From the NCBI GenBank assembly GCA_002709075.1, contig PAPV01000007.1, forward strand, positions 1-61,569: 61,569 bases of DNA. Reading direction: 5' to 3'. Below, piece by piece: positions 44,248 to 53,605 of this stretch. Each line of letters starts with the position of its first letter. Position 1 is the stretch's first letter. The DNA comes from Rhodospirillaceae bacterium (GTDB taxonomy: Bacteria; Pseudomonadota; Alphaproteobacteria; MPNO01; UBA2964). The position numbers and the translations under genes are program-made. The notes beneath the pieces were generated by a model that made no database searches, was not told the DNA's origin, and saw nothing but the letters and a program-made list of their open reading frames with translations.

Positions 44248-45012
44248 ATGAATAGAGTTTTTTCGTTAATTTTATTTCTATTCATACTAACGCTCTGGGA
44301 GGTATTTTGTCGCGTTTCAAACATATCCTCAATTATAATACCGGCACCAAGTGCCGTCGGCCTAATTTTATGGGATGGTTTAACGCAAGGTTATTTATGG
44401 ATCCATATTTGGGTAACAACTCTGGAAATGACGCTTGGCTTAGTCATTGGATGTTCTTTCGGGGTGCTATCTGGACTATTGCTGAGCGAAAGTGTATTTT
44501 TGAAAAAAATACTTTGGCCATATATTTTAGCTAGTCAAGTGATACCAAAACTCGCATTGGGGCCAATTTTTATAATATGGTTTGGCTTTGGGATGACCTC
44601 AACTGTAACAATTACTGCTTTGATCTGTTACTTTCCTTTGTTAGAGAATACTCTTACAGGTGTTCATTATATTCCTCGAGAGAAACGCGAGTTATTTAGA
44701 ATGCTTGGAGCAACCAGATTACAAACGCTTATTTTGTTAAAAATACCGCACGGTTTACCCACCATTTTAGCCGGAGTAAGAGTTTCTGTCGTTTTAGCTC
44801 TGGTTGGAGCAGTGGTTGGTGAATTTCTGAGTGGTCAAGTTGGACTAGGCGCAACCATAATTGCCGCACAGGGTATGATGGACTCTGCACTAATGTTTGC
44901 TGTTTTTATCATTATAACATTCATCGGTCTCGCTTTCTATCAAATTACAAGTATCATTGAGCGTTGGCTTTTGCGCCGACATAATGCAGGAGTTTTTAAT
45001 GCAAATTTTTAA
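44248..45012 (+). CDS. ABC importer permease subunit, SsuC/ThiX-like
   Basis: A 254-residue membrane subunit with about six helices and the EAA-type loop (YIPREKRELFRMLGATRLQ then ILLKIPHGLPTILAGVR) that contacts the ATPase. It belongs to the binding-protein-dependent transport permease family used by sulfonate, taurine and HMP importers. The gene lies seven bases after the ATPase stop and overlaps the binding-protein gene by 14 bases. Confidence 0.92.
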   Translation: MNRVFSLILFLFILTLWEVFCRVSNISSIIIPAPSAVGLILWDGLTQGYLWIHIWVTTLEMTLGLVIGCSFGVLSGLLLSESVFLKKILWPYILASQVIPKLALGPIFIIWFGFGMTSTVTITALICYFPLLENTLTGVHYIPREKRELFRMLGATRLQTLILLKIPHGLPTILAGVRVSVVLALVGAVVGEFLSGQVGLGATIIAAQGMMDSALMFAVFIIITFIGLAFYQITSIIERWLLRRHNAGVFNANF

Positions 45013-45994
45013 GACTAACTTTTTCGTAAACATCCTATTCACTGCGATGACACTCATGTTATTGATTAAGACTTCAGCTTTACAAGCGTTAGAAAAGTTT
45101 TCTGTCGCCGGATGGAGCAAACCTATTAGTGAAATTACAAATCTTCTAGCTGAACCCGACAAGGGTTTTTTTAAAAAAGAAGGTATAAATTTGGTTTATG
45201 TTTCCGGTACTGGCGGCGGCTCTGCGATTACGAATATGCTGTCCGGCGCCGCTGATATTGCATTTACTGATCCCGCCTCATTTTTTCAAGCTCTGGACCG
45301 GGGAGAAAAACTGATTGCTATTTATAATATTTATCCTCAAAATATTTTCAATGTTGTTTCGCTAAAATCTCAAAACATTATGGATCCGGCTGACCTACAG
45401 GGTAAAAAAATTGGCGTTTATAGCTTATCTAGTGGCACTCGGCAGAACTTACAGGTCTTGCTGCATCAGTTTGGTTTAAGCGAGCAGGACGTTACAATTC
45501 AGGTCACCGGACTTTTAAATTTTGCACCACTCATCCAGGGTCAAGTGGATGCTACGGCGGCAACCGACACAGGTCTTTTTGTTGGAAAATTAAGAGGCCT
45601 GAGAGACGTAAATGTCATCAAAATAAAAAATTATCTTAACATTCCAAGTGATATGTTTGTTGTAACAAAAACCACCTACAACAAAAGAAAGAGTATTTTG
45701 CGACGTTTTCTCTCTGCATATAAAAAATGTTCTCAATGGATGATTGATAAACCAAGAGAGGCTGCCAAAATTGCAAAAAGAAGATCTATAAATGGTCGGA
45801 ACGAAGATATAAATTTTGAAATTATTCAATTGCGAAATGCATCGTCTGTCTCAAAAACAACACAGAGGTTAGGTTTAGGACACTTTGATTTAGACTTACT
45901 TAGAAAAGGAGTAGAAACATTTAAAAATTTGGGTTTAATCAAGAGGCCTATCAATATCGAAAATGTGGTTAAGTCCGACTTAATTCCGGACTGA
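44999..45994 (+). CDS. ABC importer substrate-binding protein, NMT1/THI5-like
   Basis: A 331-residue periplasmic binding protein with a signal peptide (MQIFKTNFFVNILFTAMTL, cleavage about residue 29-31). The NMT1/THI5-like fold is recognisable from GFFKKEGINLVYV, GGGSAITNMLSGAADIAFTD and PADLQGKKIGVYSLSSGTR. In this family members bind taurine, nitrate or pyrimidine thiamine precursors. Under a TPP riboswitch, a thiamine precursor is the likely ligand (inference). ATG 44999 has AGGAG seven bases before it and puts the signal peptide at the very N-terminus. Confidence 0.9.
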   Translation: MQIFKTNFFVNILFTAMTLMLLIKTSALQALEKFSVAGWSKPISEITNLLAEPDKGFFKKEGINLVYVSGTGGGSAITNMLSGAADIAFTDPASFFQALDRGEKLIAIYNIYPQNIFNVVSLKSQNIMDPADLQGKKIGVYSLSSGTRQNLQVLLHQFGLSEQDVTIQVTGLLNFAPLIQGQVDATAATDTGLFVGKLRGLRDVNVIKIKNYLNIPSDMFVVTKTTYNKRKSILRRFLSAYKKCSQWMIDKPREAAKIAKRRSINGRNEDINFEIIQLRNASSVSKTTQRLGLGHFDLDLLRKGVETFKNLGLIKRPINIENVVKSDLIPD

Positions 45995-46005
45995 GGAACC
46001 AAGAA

Positions 46006-46773
46006 ATGGACTTAAGGGGTAACATAGCACTTATTACCGGATCCAGTCGGGGTATTGGAGCGGCAATAGCGAAGGCATTTGCACATGAGGGTGCCACGGT
46101 CGCAATTAATTATAAAAATAATGCGTTGGTTGCGGATAAAATTGTTAATGAATGCAGAGAACTAGGAGGCATAGCGGAATGTTTCCAGGCAGATGTCACC
46201 ATTCCATCAGAATGCAGGAGTTTAATTAATTCAGTGGCGTCTGAATTTGGAAAGTTAGATATCTTAGTAAATAATGCCTTCCATCCTTATAATTTCATCC
46301 CAGAAAAACGAAAAATGTTTTGGGACCTAGAATGGGAGCACTATCAATCTCAGATAGAGGGGTCGTTATTATCAACTCATAGTTTATGCAAGGCAGCATT
46401 TCCATTAATGCAAAAAACAGCAAACGGAAAAATTGTCAATATCACTACGGATTTAATCTCAAAACCGTCGATACCTTACCACGAATATACCACGGCAAAA
46501 TCTGCGTTAACTGGTTTCAGCAAAAATTTAGCCGCAGAAATGGGACCATTTGGCATCAGAGTAAATTGCGTAGCACCTGGTTTAGTTTACCCAACGGACT
46601 CAAGTGCGGAAACAAAAGAGAACCTTAAGGAAATGATAATTGCACAAACACCGCTTCGTCGGATTGCAAATCCAGAAGATGTTGCTGGCGCAGTGTTATT
46701 TCTTGCTTCAGATTGGAGCAGATTTATCACAGGGCAAACGATTTTTGTCGACGGTGGCCTAATAATGAATTAA
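46006..46773 (+). CDS. Short-chain dehydrogenase/reductase
   Basis: A 255-residue classical SDR using NAD(P)H. Cofactor motif TGSSRGIGAA (residues 12-21), LVNNAFHP where most have NNAG, and catalytic Tyr161 and Lys165 in YTTAK. The usual catalytic Ser position carries Thr148 (in NITTDL), a conservative change that may still work. DGGLIMN closes the protein. It begins 11 bases after the binding-protein stop, with GAGGAACC upstream, and is the last gene of the riboswitch operon. In the proposed pathway it would reduce the aldehyde made by LuxC to an alcohol (inference). The family is too broad to name a substrate. Confidence 0.9.
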   Translation: MDLRGNIALITGSSRGIGAAIAKAFAHEGATVAINYKNNALVADKIVNECRELGGIAECFQADVTIPSECRSLINSVASEFGKLDILVNNAFHPYNFIPEKRKMFWDLEWEHYQSQIEGSLLSTHSLCKAAFPLMQKTANGKIVNITTDLISKPSIPYHEYTTAKSALTGFSKNLAAEMGPFGIRVNCVAPGLVYPTDSSAETKENLKEMIIAQTPLRRIANPEDVAGAVLFLASDWSRFITGQTIFVDGGLIMN

Positions 46774-47080
46774 GGATAGTAATGCGTTCTTAAAAGTTTC
46801 TAAGAAAATTTTTTCTTTAATCAAAATTGAATTGAATATTCAGAGCTTAAAGCGAAAACGAGATATAAAGTCTCAAGTTTTTTTAGAACCATTGGTCTGT
46901 TAATAAAATAATATCACTTCTATATTTGTTTTTGTTTTTGGCGCACAGATTTTAAAATATCCATTCAAGTAAATTCTATTTAAACAAATTATCCTGATGA
47001 GTGTTTAGTTTGTTAGATTACAAAAACGAGTGACTGGAAAAAAGCTATATTTGCAAGGTTATCAATGTTTATTAATACCC
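46774..47080. other. Gap between the riboswitch operon and metH
   Basis: About 300 AT-rich bases between convergent genes, with no frame worth calling. It contains the probable terminator at 46860-46884 and a short AT hairpin (AAGAAA / TTTCTT) near 46802-46817. Confidence 0.4.
46860..46884 (+). terminator. Probable intrinsic terminator of the TPP riboswitch operon
   Basis: GAGAT at 46860-46864 pairs with GTCTC at 46870-46874 (one G-T pair) around an ATAAA loop, followed by AAG and seven T at 46878-46884. The stem is short, so strength is uncertain. Confidence 0.4.
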
Positions 47081-50000
47081 TTATGGTTGATAATTTAAAT
47101 TAGGTGCTAACCAACGCTCAACTTCTGGCACAGTTAAGTTTTTCCTTTCCGCATAATCCTCTACTTGATCGCGCCCAATTTTTCCTACGCCAAAATATCT
47201 AGCTTCTGGATGGGCAAAATACCAACCAGAAACAGCTGCTCCGGGATGCATTGCATAATTTTCTGTAATTTTAATACCAGTCTTTGACTCCGCATCTAGC
47301 AAACTAAACAATGTCCGTTTTTCAGTGTGCTCCGGGCAAGCAGGGTAGCCCGGAGCTGGCCTTATACCTCTATATTTCTCTGCAATCAGCGCCTCATTAT
47401 CGAATTGCTCACTCGGCGCGTAACCCCAATATTTCATTCGGACCTTTTCATGCATTCGTTCGGCAAATGCCTCGGCAAGCCTGTCCGCTAGTGCTTTAAC
47501 CATTATTGAATTATAATCGTCATGGTTAGCTTCATACTCAGCAGCTATTTCGTCGACACCAAACCCAGTAGACACAGCAAATGCGCCCAAATAATCGGCA
47601 ACCCCACTGTCTTTTGGGGCTATATAATCAGCTAGGGCGAAATGCGGACGTGTTCCGCTTTTGTTTCCTTGTTGCCGAAGTGTATGTACTGTTGCACATT
47701 GTGTTTGTCGTTTTTCATCCTCGTATAAAGCGATATCGTCCCCGTCAGAATTTGCTGGCCAAAATCCGATTATTCCCCGTGCCTTCAAATTGTGTTCTGA
47801 TAATAGCTTTTCCAGCATCACCTGCGCGTCAGAAAAAAGGGAGCGTGCAGCCTCGCCAACGATCTCATCGTCAAGAATTCTTGGGAATGCTCCGTGCAAA
47901 TCCCATGTCTGAAAAAAAGGGGTCCAATCAATACGATCCACTAGCTCTTCTAATGGATAATCTGGAAAAACCTGAGTACCAAGAAATGCGGGCCTAATGG
48001 GTATTGTTTTTTCCCAATCCGTCTTCAGTGCATTATCACGCGCCTGATGGATTGATATACCATTAGGACCTTTGCCTCGATTATCAAAACGATTTCGAAC
48101 AGTCTCGTAGTCTGCTTTTACCGCTGATTCAAATTTATGCTTTCGTTCATCACTAAGAAGGTTTGCAGCAACGCCAACACTTTTAGAAGCATCAACCACA
48201 TGTACAACTGAATGTTCATAAACTGGCGCAATTTTAACAGCAGTGTGAATTTTTGAGGTCGTAGCACCGCCAATTAAAAGTGGTGTTTTGAAACCCTGCC
48301 GCTGCAGCTCTGATGCGACATTGACCATTTCGTCTAAAGAAGGTGTAATAAGCCCCGATAAACCAATTAAATCAGCATTTTCTTCCCTTGCTGTGTCCAG
48401 TATTTTTTGGGCTGAAACCATAACCCCAAGATCTATAACCTCATAGTTATTACATTGTAAAACCACGCCAACGATATTTTTGCCTATATCATGAACATCG
48501 CCCTTTACAGTGGCCATAATAATCTTTCCTTTGGTTTTCTGTGTTATCCCTTTTTTTTCTTTCTCCAACTCTATAAAGGGGGTCAGGTATCCTACCGCTT
48601 GTTTCATAACCCTCGCACTTTTAACAACCTGTGGAAGGAACATTTTTCCTTCGCCAAATAGGTCGCCAACAACATCCATACCGTCCATGAGAGGACCCTC
48701 AATGACCTCTAGTGGCCTCTCAACTGAAAGCCGAGCCTCCTCCGTATCCGCAATAATAAATTCGGTAATACCATGCACGAGTGCGTGAGATAGTCGTGTT
48801 TCTATGTCACCTTCACGCCAGGCCATGTCCTTTATCTGCACGGCACTGGATCCCTTGTATTTTTCAGCAATATCGACAAGACGTTCGGTAGAATCTTTGC
48901 GCCGATTGAGAATTACGTCTTCTACACATTCTCTCAAATCATTTGGTATATCCTCGAGAACTGTGATCATACCCGCATTCACAATGCCCATAGTCAAACC
49001 AGCTTTAATCGCGTGATACAGAAATACAGAATGCATGGCCTCTCTGACTACATTGTTTCCTCTGAATGAGAAAGATACGTTACTTACACCACCAGATATG
49101 TGGCTGTGAGGACAAGTGTCCTTAATAGCCTGAGTTGCTCGAATAAAATCAACCGCGTAATTATTGTGTTCTTCAATTCCAGTTGCTACGGCGAAAATAT
49201 TGGGATCAAAAATTATATCCTCTGCCGGAAATTCAACTTCTTCTGTTAAAATACGATAGGCGCGCTGACAAATTTCAATCTTTCGTTTTTCGGTGTCTGC
49301 TTGGCCTTCCTCATCAAATGCCATAACAATTACAGCAAAGCCATAGCGAAGTACTTTACGAGCCTGTTCTTTAAAGTCATCTTTTCCTTCCTTGAGACTT
49401 ATCGAATTCACTATACCTTTCCCTTGCACGCATTTTAGCCCTGCCTCTATTACTGACCATTTAGACGAGTCTATCATTACTGGAAGCTTACTAATGTTTG
49501 GTTCGGAGGCTATAAGATTGAGAAATTTCTTCATAGCGTTTTCTGAATCGAGAAGGCCCTCATCCATATTCACATCAATGAGTTGAGCGCCGTTTTCTAC
49601 CTGCTGCGCAGCCACCTCTAGCGCCTTTTCGTATTCCGAATCCTTAATTAGTTTCGCAAATCTCAAAGATCCCGTGACATTAGTGCGCTCGCCAACATTC
49701 TGAAATAGCGTCTTGCTTCCAATCTCAAGCGGCTCCAGTCCGGAAAGTCTCATCGTTTGATCATGGTTAGGTAATGCACGCGGTGTAATACTACTAACAA
49801 CATCAGCAATTGCCCTGATATGCTTTGGGGTTGTTCCACAACACCCACCTACGATATTTAAAAATCCGGCCTCAGCGAATTCTTTAATAGTTGCTGCCAT
49901 GGTTTCAGGGGCCTCATCATATCCACCAAACGCATTGGGTAATCCTGCATTTGGATGACAACTAATAAAACTCTCACTTATCCGTGAAAGTTCTTGAATG

Positions 50001-50830
50001 TACGGGCGTAATTCACTCGGACCGAGGGCACAGTTGAGCCCCACTGAAAATGGTTTTGCATGACGGATCGAATTATAAAATGCCTCTGTGGTCTGACCCG
50101 TCAGCGTTCTACCACTTTGATCGGTGATGGTACCTGAAATCATTATCGGCAACTGTGCTAAATCATATTCCTCCATGACTTCATCTATTGCGTACAACGC
50201 AGCCTTGGCATTTAAAGTGTCAAACACAGTCTCGACCAAAATCAAATCTGCACCACCATCTAATAAACCGCGTGTAGCTTCGCGATAATTTTCTGCTAAT
50301 TCATCAAAAGAAATATTTCGAAACCCAGGATCATTTACATCGGGTGACAATGATGCCGTTCTATTAGTTGGCCCCAATACGCCGGCGACGAAACGCATAA
50401 TTCCGTCTTCTTTCTCAATAATTTCCGTTGCCTCACGAGCCAATTTTGCCCCATCGCGATTTAATTCGTAAACAGCCATTTCCATTTGATAATCTGCCTG
50501 AGCTATCCGAGTGGAGCTAAAGGTATTGGTCTCTAAAATATCTGCGCCAGCGCGCAAGTACGATAAATGTATGTCCCGAACAATCTCTGGCTGGGTCAGT
50601 GTAAGAAGGTCATTATTTCCCTGCTGGGGGCAAACAACATCTTTGTAAACTCTGCCCCGGAAGGCCTCCTCATCCAATTCATATGCTTGAATCTCAGTAC
50701 CCATTGCTCCATCAATAATTACTATTGCAGAGCTTAAGCGCTCCTTTAATTTGGATATCCGATCTGATCTAATCCTTCGATTAATCTTCCTGGAAGGAAT
50801 ATCATCAACTGTTTTGGAGGGTTTTGCCAT
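47081..50830 (-). CDS. metH: Cobalamin-dependent methionine synthase
   Basis: Transfers the methyl group of 5-methyltetrahydrofolate to homocysteine through methylcobalamin. The 1249-residue protein is full length. Homocysteine domain at about 20-345 with zinc Cys in LNCALGP and GGCCGTTP; pterin domain ([14 protein letters not shown]) at about 375-640; cobalamin cap and Rossmann part with the lower-ligand His in [12 protein letters not shown]; and the SAM-binding reactivation domain at about 930-1240 ([12 protein letters not shown]). It lies ten bases downstream of metF. Cobalamin is therefore needed, either made or taken up by the cell. Confidence 0.97.
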   Translation of the reverse strand: MAKPSKTVDDIPSRKINRRIRSDRISKLKERLSSAIVIIDGAMGTEIQAYELDEEAFRGRVYKDVVCPQQGNNDLLTLTQPEIVRDIHLSYLRAGADILETNTFSSTRIAQADYQMEMAVYELNRDGAKLAREATEIIEKEDGIMRFVAGVLGPTNRTASLSPDVNDPGFRNISFDELAENYREATRGLLDGGADLILVETVFDTLNAKAALYAIDEVMEEYDLAQLPIMISGTITDQSGRTLTGQTTEAFYNSIRHAKPFSVGLNCALGPSELRPYIQELSRISESFISCHPNAGLPNAFGGYDEAPETMAATIKEFAEAGFLNIVGGCCGTTPKHIRAIADVVSSITPRALPNHDQTMRLSGLEPLEIGSKTLFQNVGERTNVTGSLRFAKLIKDSEYEKALEVAAQQVENGAQLIDVNMDEGLLDSENAMKKFLNLIASEPNISKLPVMIDSSKWSVIEAGLKCVQGKGIVNSISLKEGKDDFKEQARKVLRYGFAVIVMAFDEEGQADTEKRKIEICQRAYRILTEEVEFPAEDIIFDPNIFAVATGIEEHNNYAVDFIRATQAIKDTCPHSHISGGVSNVSFSFRGNNVVREAMHSVFLYHAIKAGLTMGIVNAGMITVLEDIPNDLRECVEDVILNRRKDSTERLVDIAEKYKGSSAVQIKDMAWREGDIETRLSHALVHGITEFIIADTEEARLSVERPLEVIEGPLMDGMDVVGDLFGEGKMFLPQVVKSARVMKQAVGYLTPFIELEKEKKGITQKTKGKIIMATVKGDVHDIGKNIVGVVLQCNNYEVIDLGVMVSAQKILDTAREENADLIGLSGLITPSLDEMVNVASELQRQGFKTPLLIGGATTSKIHTAVKIAPVYEHSVVHVVDASKSVGVAANLLSDERKHKFESAVKADYETVRNRFDNRGKGPNGISIHQARDNALKTDWEKTIPIRPAFLGTQVFPDYPLEELVDRIDWTPFFQTWDLHGAFPRILDDEIVGEAARSLFSDAQVMLEKLLSEHNLKARGIIGFWPANSDGDDIALYEDEKRQTQCATVHTLRQQGNKSGTRPHFALADYIAPKDSGVADYLGAFAVSTGFGVDEIAAEYEANHDDYNSIMVKALADRLAEAFAERMHEKVRMKYWGYAPSEQFDNEALIAEKYRGIRPAPGYPACPEHTEKRTLFSLLDAESKTGIKITENYAMHPGAAVSGWYFAHPEARYFGVGKIGRDQVEDYAERKNLTVPEVERWLAPNLNYQP

Positions 50831-50839
50831 CTTTTACTC

Positions 50840-51745
50840 TTATGATGAAGGCCTCATTCCTAGCAAATGCGTAATAGCATATGATAAATCAGCCCGGTTA
50901 AGCGTGTAAAAATGAAATTCGTTATAACCGTACGCTTGCAGTTGACGACACTGTTCCGCAGCAACCGTGGCAGCTACCATCCTACTGGTTTCAAGATCAC
51001 CATCTAAACCTTCGAACAAATTACGCAGCCAGTCTGGTACTGAGGTACCGCACATTTCACTAAATTTGACGACCTGGTTAAAATTATGAATGGGCAAAAT
51101 GCCTGGCACAATAGGATTACTGATTCCAGCAGCCCTTACTCTATCCATAAAATGAAGAAATGGTTCTGCACCAAAAAAATACTGAGTGATTGCTCTTTCA
51201 GCACCAGCATCGAATTTCATTTTCAGGTTATCTATATCAGCCTCAAGACTTTCCGCACCCGGATGAGTTTCAGGGTAGGCACCAACACTGATCTCAAAAT
51301 CTGCTATTTTCTTTAATCCTTTGACAAGATCTACTGCATAGTCATATCCCCCAGAATGAGGTGTGTAATTCCTTTGCCCCTCCGGTGGATCCCCGCGTAA
51401 TGCAACAATATGACGAACACCTGTATCCCAATAAGAACGCGCCACTGCATTTACCTCCTCCATCGTGGCAGCAACGCATGTGAGATGTGCAGCTGGAGTT
51501 AGGGATGTTTTATTAATAACCCGGGCGACTGTTTCGTGAGTTCGTTCACGCGTTGTTCCTCCTGCCCCATAGGTCACTGATACAAAGCTTGGATTAAGTG
51601 GCTCCAAACGTTTAATAGAGTCCCACAAAATTTTATTCATTTTTTGCGTCTTAGGTGGAAAAAATTCAAACGAAACAGACAAGTTTTGAGGTGAGCCTGC
51701 TGGAAAAGGTAACTCATTGATAGCATTTCGATTATCAGATTTCAT
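50840..51745 (-). CDS. metF: 5,10-methylenetetrahydrofolate reductase
   Basis: FAD enzyme making 5-methyltetrahydrofolate for MetH. The 301-residue barrel shows VSFEFFPPKT, FVSVTYGAGGTTRERT, HLTCVAATMEEV, ALRGDPPEG, and ITQYFFGAEPFLHFMD. The ATG at 51745 is chosen over one at 51838 because it forms an ATGA overlap with the upstream gene and matches the family N-terminus; a longer start would lie well inside that gene. Confidence 0.95.
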   Translation of the reverse strand: MKSDNRNAINELPFPAGSPQNLSVSFEFFPPKTQKMNKILWDSIKRLEPLNPSFVSVTYGAGGTTRERTHETVARVINKTSLTPAAHLTCVAATMEEVNAVARSYWDTGVRHIVALRGDPPEGQRNYTPHSGGYDYAVDLVKGLKKIADFEISVGAYPETHPGAESLEADIDNLKMKFDAGAERAITQYFFGAEPFLHFMDRVRAAGISNPIVPGILPIHNFNQVVKFSEMCGTSVPDWLRNLFEGLDGDLETSRMVAATVAAEQCRQLQAYGYNEFHFYTLNRADLSYAITHLLGMRPSS

Positions 51746-52743
51746 GAATAAATACCATCCATTTTCTCTTGATTCACATCCGACCCCGAACGAGATTGGA
51801 TCGAAATACCAAACTGGTCTGATTTTATGGCAGTCCAAACACCCACCGTAAGAGGTTTTCCCGGCAATTTGTCTGTAGAGAACGCTTCTAAGCCGAATCG
51901 GTCACACCAATTCATTATTTCGCTGTCATCGAATCCTAGTCTGTGATGTGTATGTTCAATACGGAGTTCCTCAAGATTATGTGGTAAAAAGTCAATCAAG
52001 TGAAGGAAACCACCAATTTTTAAAACTCTGGATGCTTCAGAAATTACCGCTGCAGGATTTTGCGCATAATGCAAAACTTGATGAATAATTACCGCATCAA
52101 ATTTAGGCTGCCTTATTGGAAGCCGATACATATCACCATGCTGCACGTGACAATGACGGAGGCCCGCTTGCTCTAAATTTGCCCTAGCCACCGCTAACAT
52201 ATCTCGCGAGTTATCAATTCCAACACCTCTATCTATCCGGTCAGAAAATAACTGCAACATTCGACCGGTTCCTGTTCCAATATCCAATAAATCTGGCACA
52301 TGCGTAGAAAAACGCTTTTGCAGGACATGCTCAACGTCTGCTTCATCAGTGTGCAGCGACCGAAGAGAGTCCCAACGTGCTGCGTTCGCACGAAAGTACT
52401 CCTCGGCCTCAGCCGCCCGTGACCTCTTGATTACATCCAGCCTCTCTGAATCGCCCATCAGTTGAACATCATTTTTAGGTAAAAGATTAGTAATTAGCTG
52501 AGCCGCATCTCCAGTTTCTACACCGTCGTTAACCAAACGGTAATAAACTCTAGCACCTTCGCGAAAGCGGCTTATAAGACCAGCGTCGCAAAGTAATTTT
52601 AGATGACGCGATATGCTTGGTTGGCTTTGCCCGAGGATACCCGTGAATTCCGATACTGTAACATCCCCCTCAGCACAAAGTGCGAGAAGACGAAGACGGG
52701 TCGGTTCAGCTGCTGCTCGCAAACAAGTTAGTAGTGCCTGCAT
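51742..52743 (-). CDS. ArsR-family regulator fused to a SAM-dependent methyltransferase
   Basis: A 333-residue fusion. The N-terminal winged helix (about 1-90) has EPTRLRLLALCAEG, VSEFTGILGQSQPSISRHL and LISRFREGARVYY, but lacks the metal-binding Cys motif of ArsR proper. The C-terminal part (about 125-320) is a methyltransferase domain with LLDIGTGTGRMLQLF, VGIDNSRDMLAVA and VIIHQVLHYAQNP. Such fusions sit upstream of metF/metH in many alphaproteobacteria, where ArsR-type SahR proteins sense S-adenosylhomocysteine; the same role is inferred here. The inverted repeat at 52798-52821 is a likely operator. The start at 52743 matches the family; an upstream in-frame ATG at 52848 would add a Lys-rich tail and cover the operator. 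Confidence 0.88.
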   Translation of the reverse strand: MQALLTCLRAAAEPTRLRLLALCAEGDVTVSEFTGILGQSQPSISRHLKLLCDAGLISRFREGARVYYRLVNDGVETGDAAQLITNLLPKNDVQLMGDSERLDVIKRSRAAEAEEYFRANAARWDSLRSLHTDEADVEHVLQKRFSTHVPDLLDIGTGTGRMLQLFSDRIDRGVGIDNSRDMLAVARANLEQAGLRHCHVQHGDMYRLPIRQPKFDAVIIHQVLHYAQNPAAVISEASRVLKIGGFLHLIDFLPHNLEELRIEHTHHRLGFDDSEIMNWCDRFGLEAFSTDKLPGKPLTVGVWTAIKSDQFGISIQSRSGSDVNQEKMDGIYS

Positions 52744-52797
52744 CTTTTTCTTTTTACTCACTGTTAAGAAAAATAACTTTTTACTATGATTTTCTTT

Positions 52798-52821
52798 ACA
52801 TATAAACATATATTTATATGT
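52798..52821. promoter_or_regulatory. Perfect inverted repeat, likely operator of the met operon
   Basis: ACATATAAA (52798-52806), CATATA, TTTATATGT (52813-52821): two perfect 9-bp arms 55 bases upstream of the ArsR-type start. The AT-rich palindrome with TATAAA half-sites suits an ArsR-family dimer, so autoregulation and control of metF-metH is inferred. It also lies about 160 bases before the divergent mlaC-like gene. Confidence 0.6.
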
Positions 52822-52982
52822 CAATACAAAAACTTTTCTGAAAGACATCGGTGCATAATAATGAATATGGTAGGCTGTTGTTAAAATTTGTTAGAAATTA
52901 TCAATCTATTGTTCCTTAGAACATTTACCATTATCTCCGTTGCCGTAATCCCGAAGCACAGTTACGATACGAAGAAACGAAA

Positions 52983-53597
52983 ATGAAACTGAAAGTTGAC
53001 ATGATAAGAATTTTCCGTCTTCCCAGTATAGTTAGCACTTTATTAACGGTAATGTTAATATTTCCAGCTGCATCTAAAAATACAGCTGACGGGTTTATTC
53101 GGGATATCGGGCAAAAAACAATTTCTTCCCTGACTGACGAAAATATTTCTTCTGAAGATCGAGAAAGATTATTCCGAGAAATTTTTAATAGATATTTTGA
53201 CGTTCGTTTAATTGCTCGCTTTAGTTTGGGTGTGCATTGGCGTCGTGCATCTGACGCACAAAGAGAGGAGTACGTAACTCTTTTTGAAAAATTCGTAGTG
53301 AAATCATATGCCGCTCGTTTTTCAGAATACACAGGCACGGGATTCAAAGTAGGTGAAACTAAAGAAATAAGAGGCGGCGATAAGTTGGTTGCGTCCGAAA
53401 TAGAATTGCCGGATGGCCGAGTGGTACCCGTGCATTGGCGAATCCGTATCAAAAGCACTGAACAAATCGTAGATGTGTTGATAGAAGGTGTAAGCATGGC
53501 AATAACCCAGCGAGATGAGTTTGCTTCAATAATCAACCAGAGCGGTGGTTCACTTGATGGTTTACTTATCGCTCTTCGCGAAAGGATAAATGATTAG
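52983..53597 (+). CDS. MlaC/Ttg2D-family periplasmic phospholipid-binding protein
   Basis: A 204-residue exported protein with a signal peptide (about 1-31, ending PAASKN). The MlaC fold is indicated by RLFREIFNRYFDVRLIARFSLG, WRRASDAQREEYVTLFEKFV, SYAARFSEYTG, and VHWRIRI, DVLIEGVSMAITQRDEF and C-terminal LIALRERI. MlaC carries phospholipids between outer and inner membrane in the Mla pathway. No other mla genes are adjacent, so this copy stands alone, and its partner system is not visible. Confidence 0.88.
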   Translation: MKLKVDMIRIFRLPSIVSTLLTVMLIFPAASKNTADGFIRDIGQKTISSLTDENISSEDRERLFREIFNRYFDVRLIARFSLGVHWRRASDAQREEYVTLFEKFVVKSYAARFSEYTGTGFKVGETKEIRGGDKLVASEIELPDGRVVPVHWRIRIKSTEQIVDVLIEGVSMAITQRDEFASIINQSGGSLDGLLIALRERIND

Positions 53598-53605
53598 TTA
53601 GTTTT

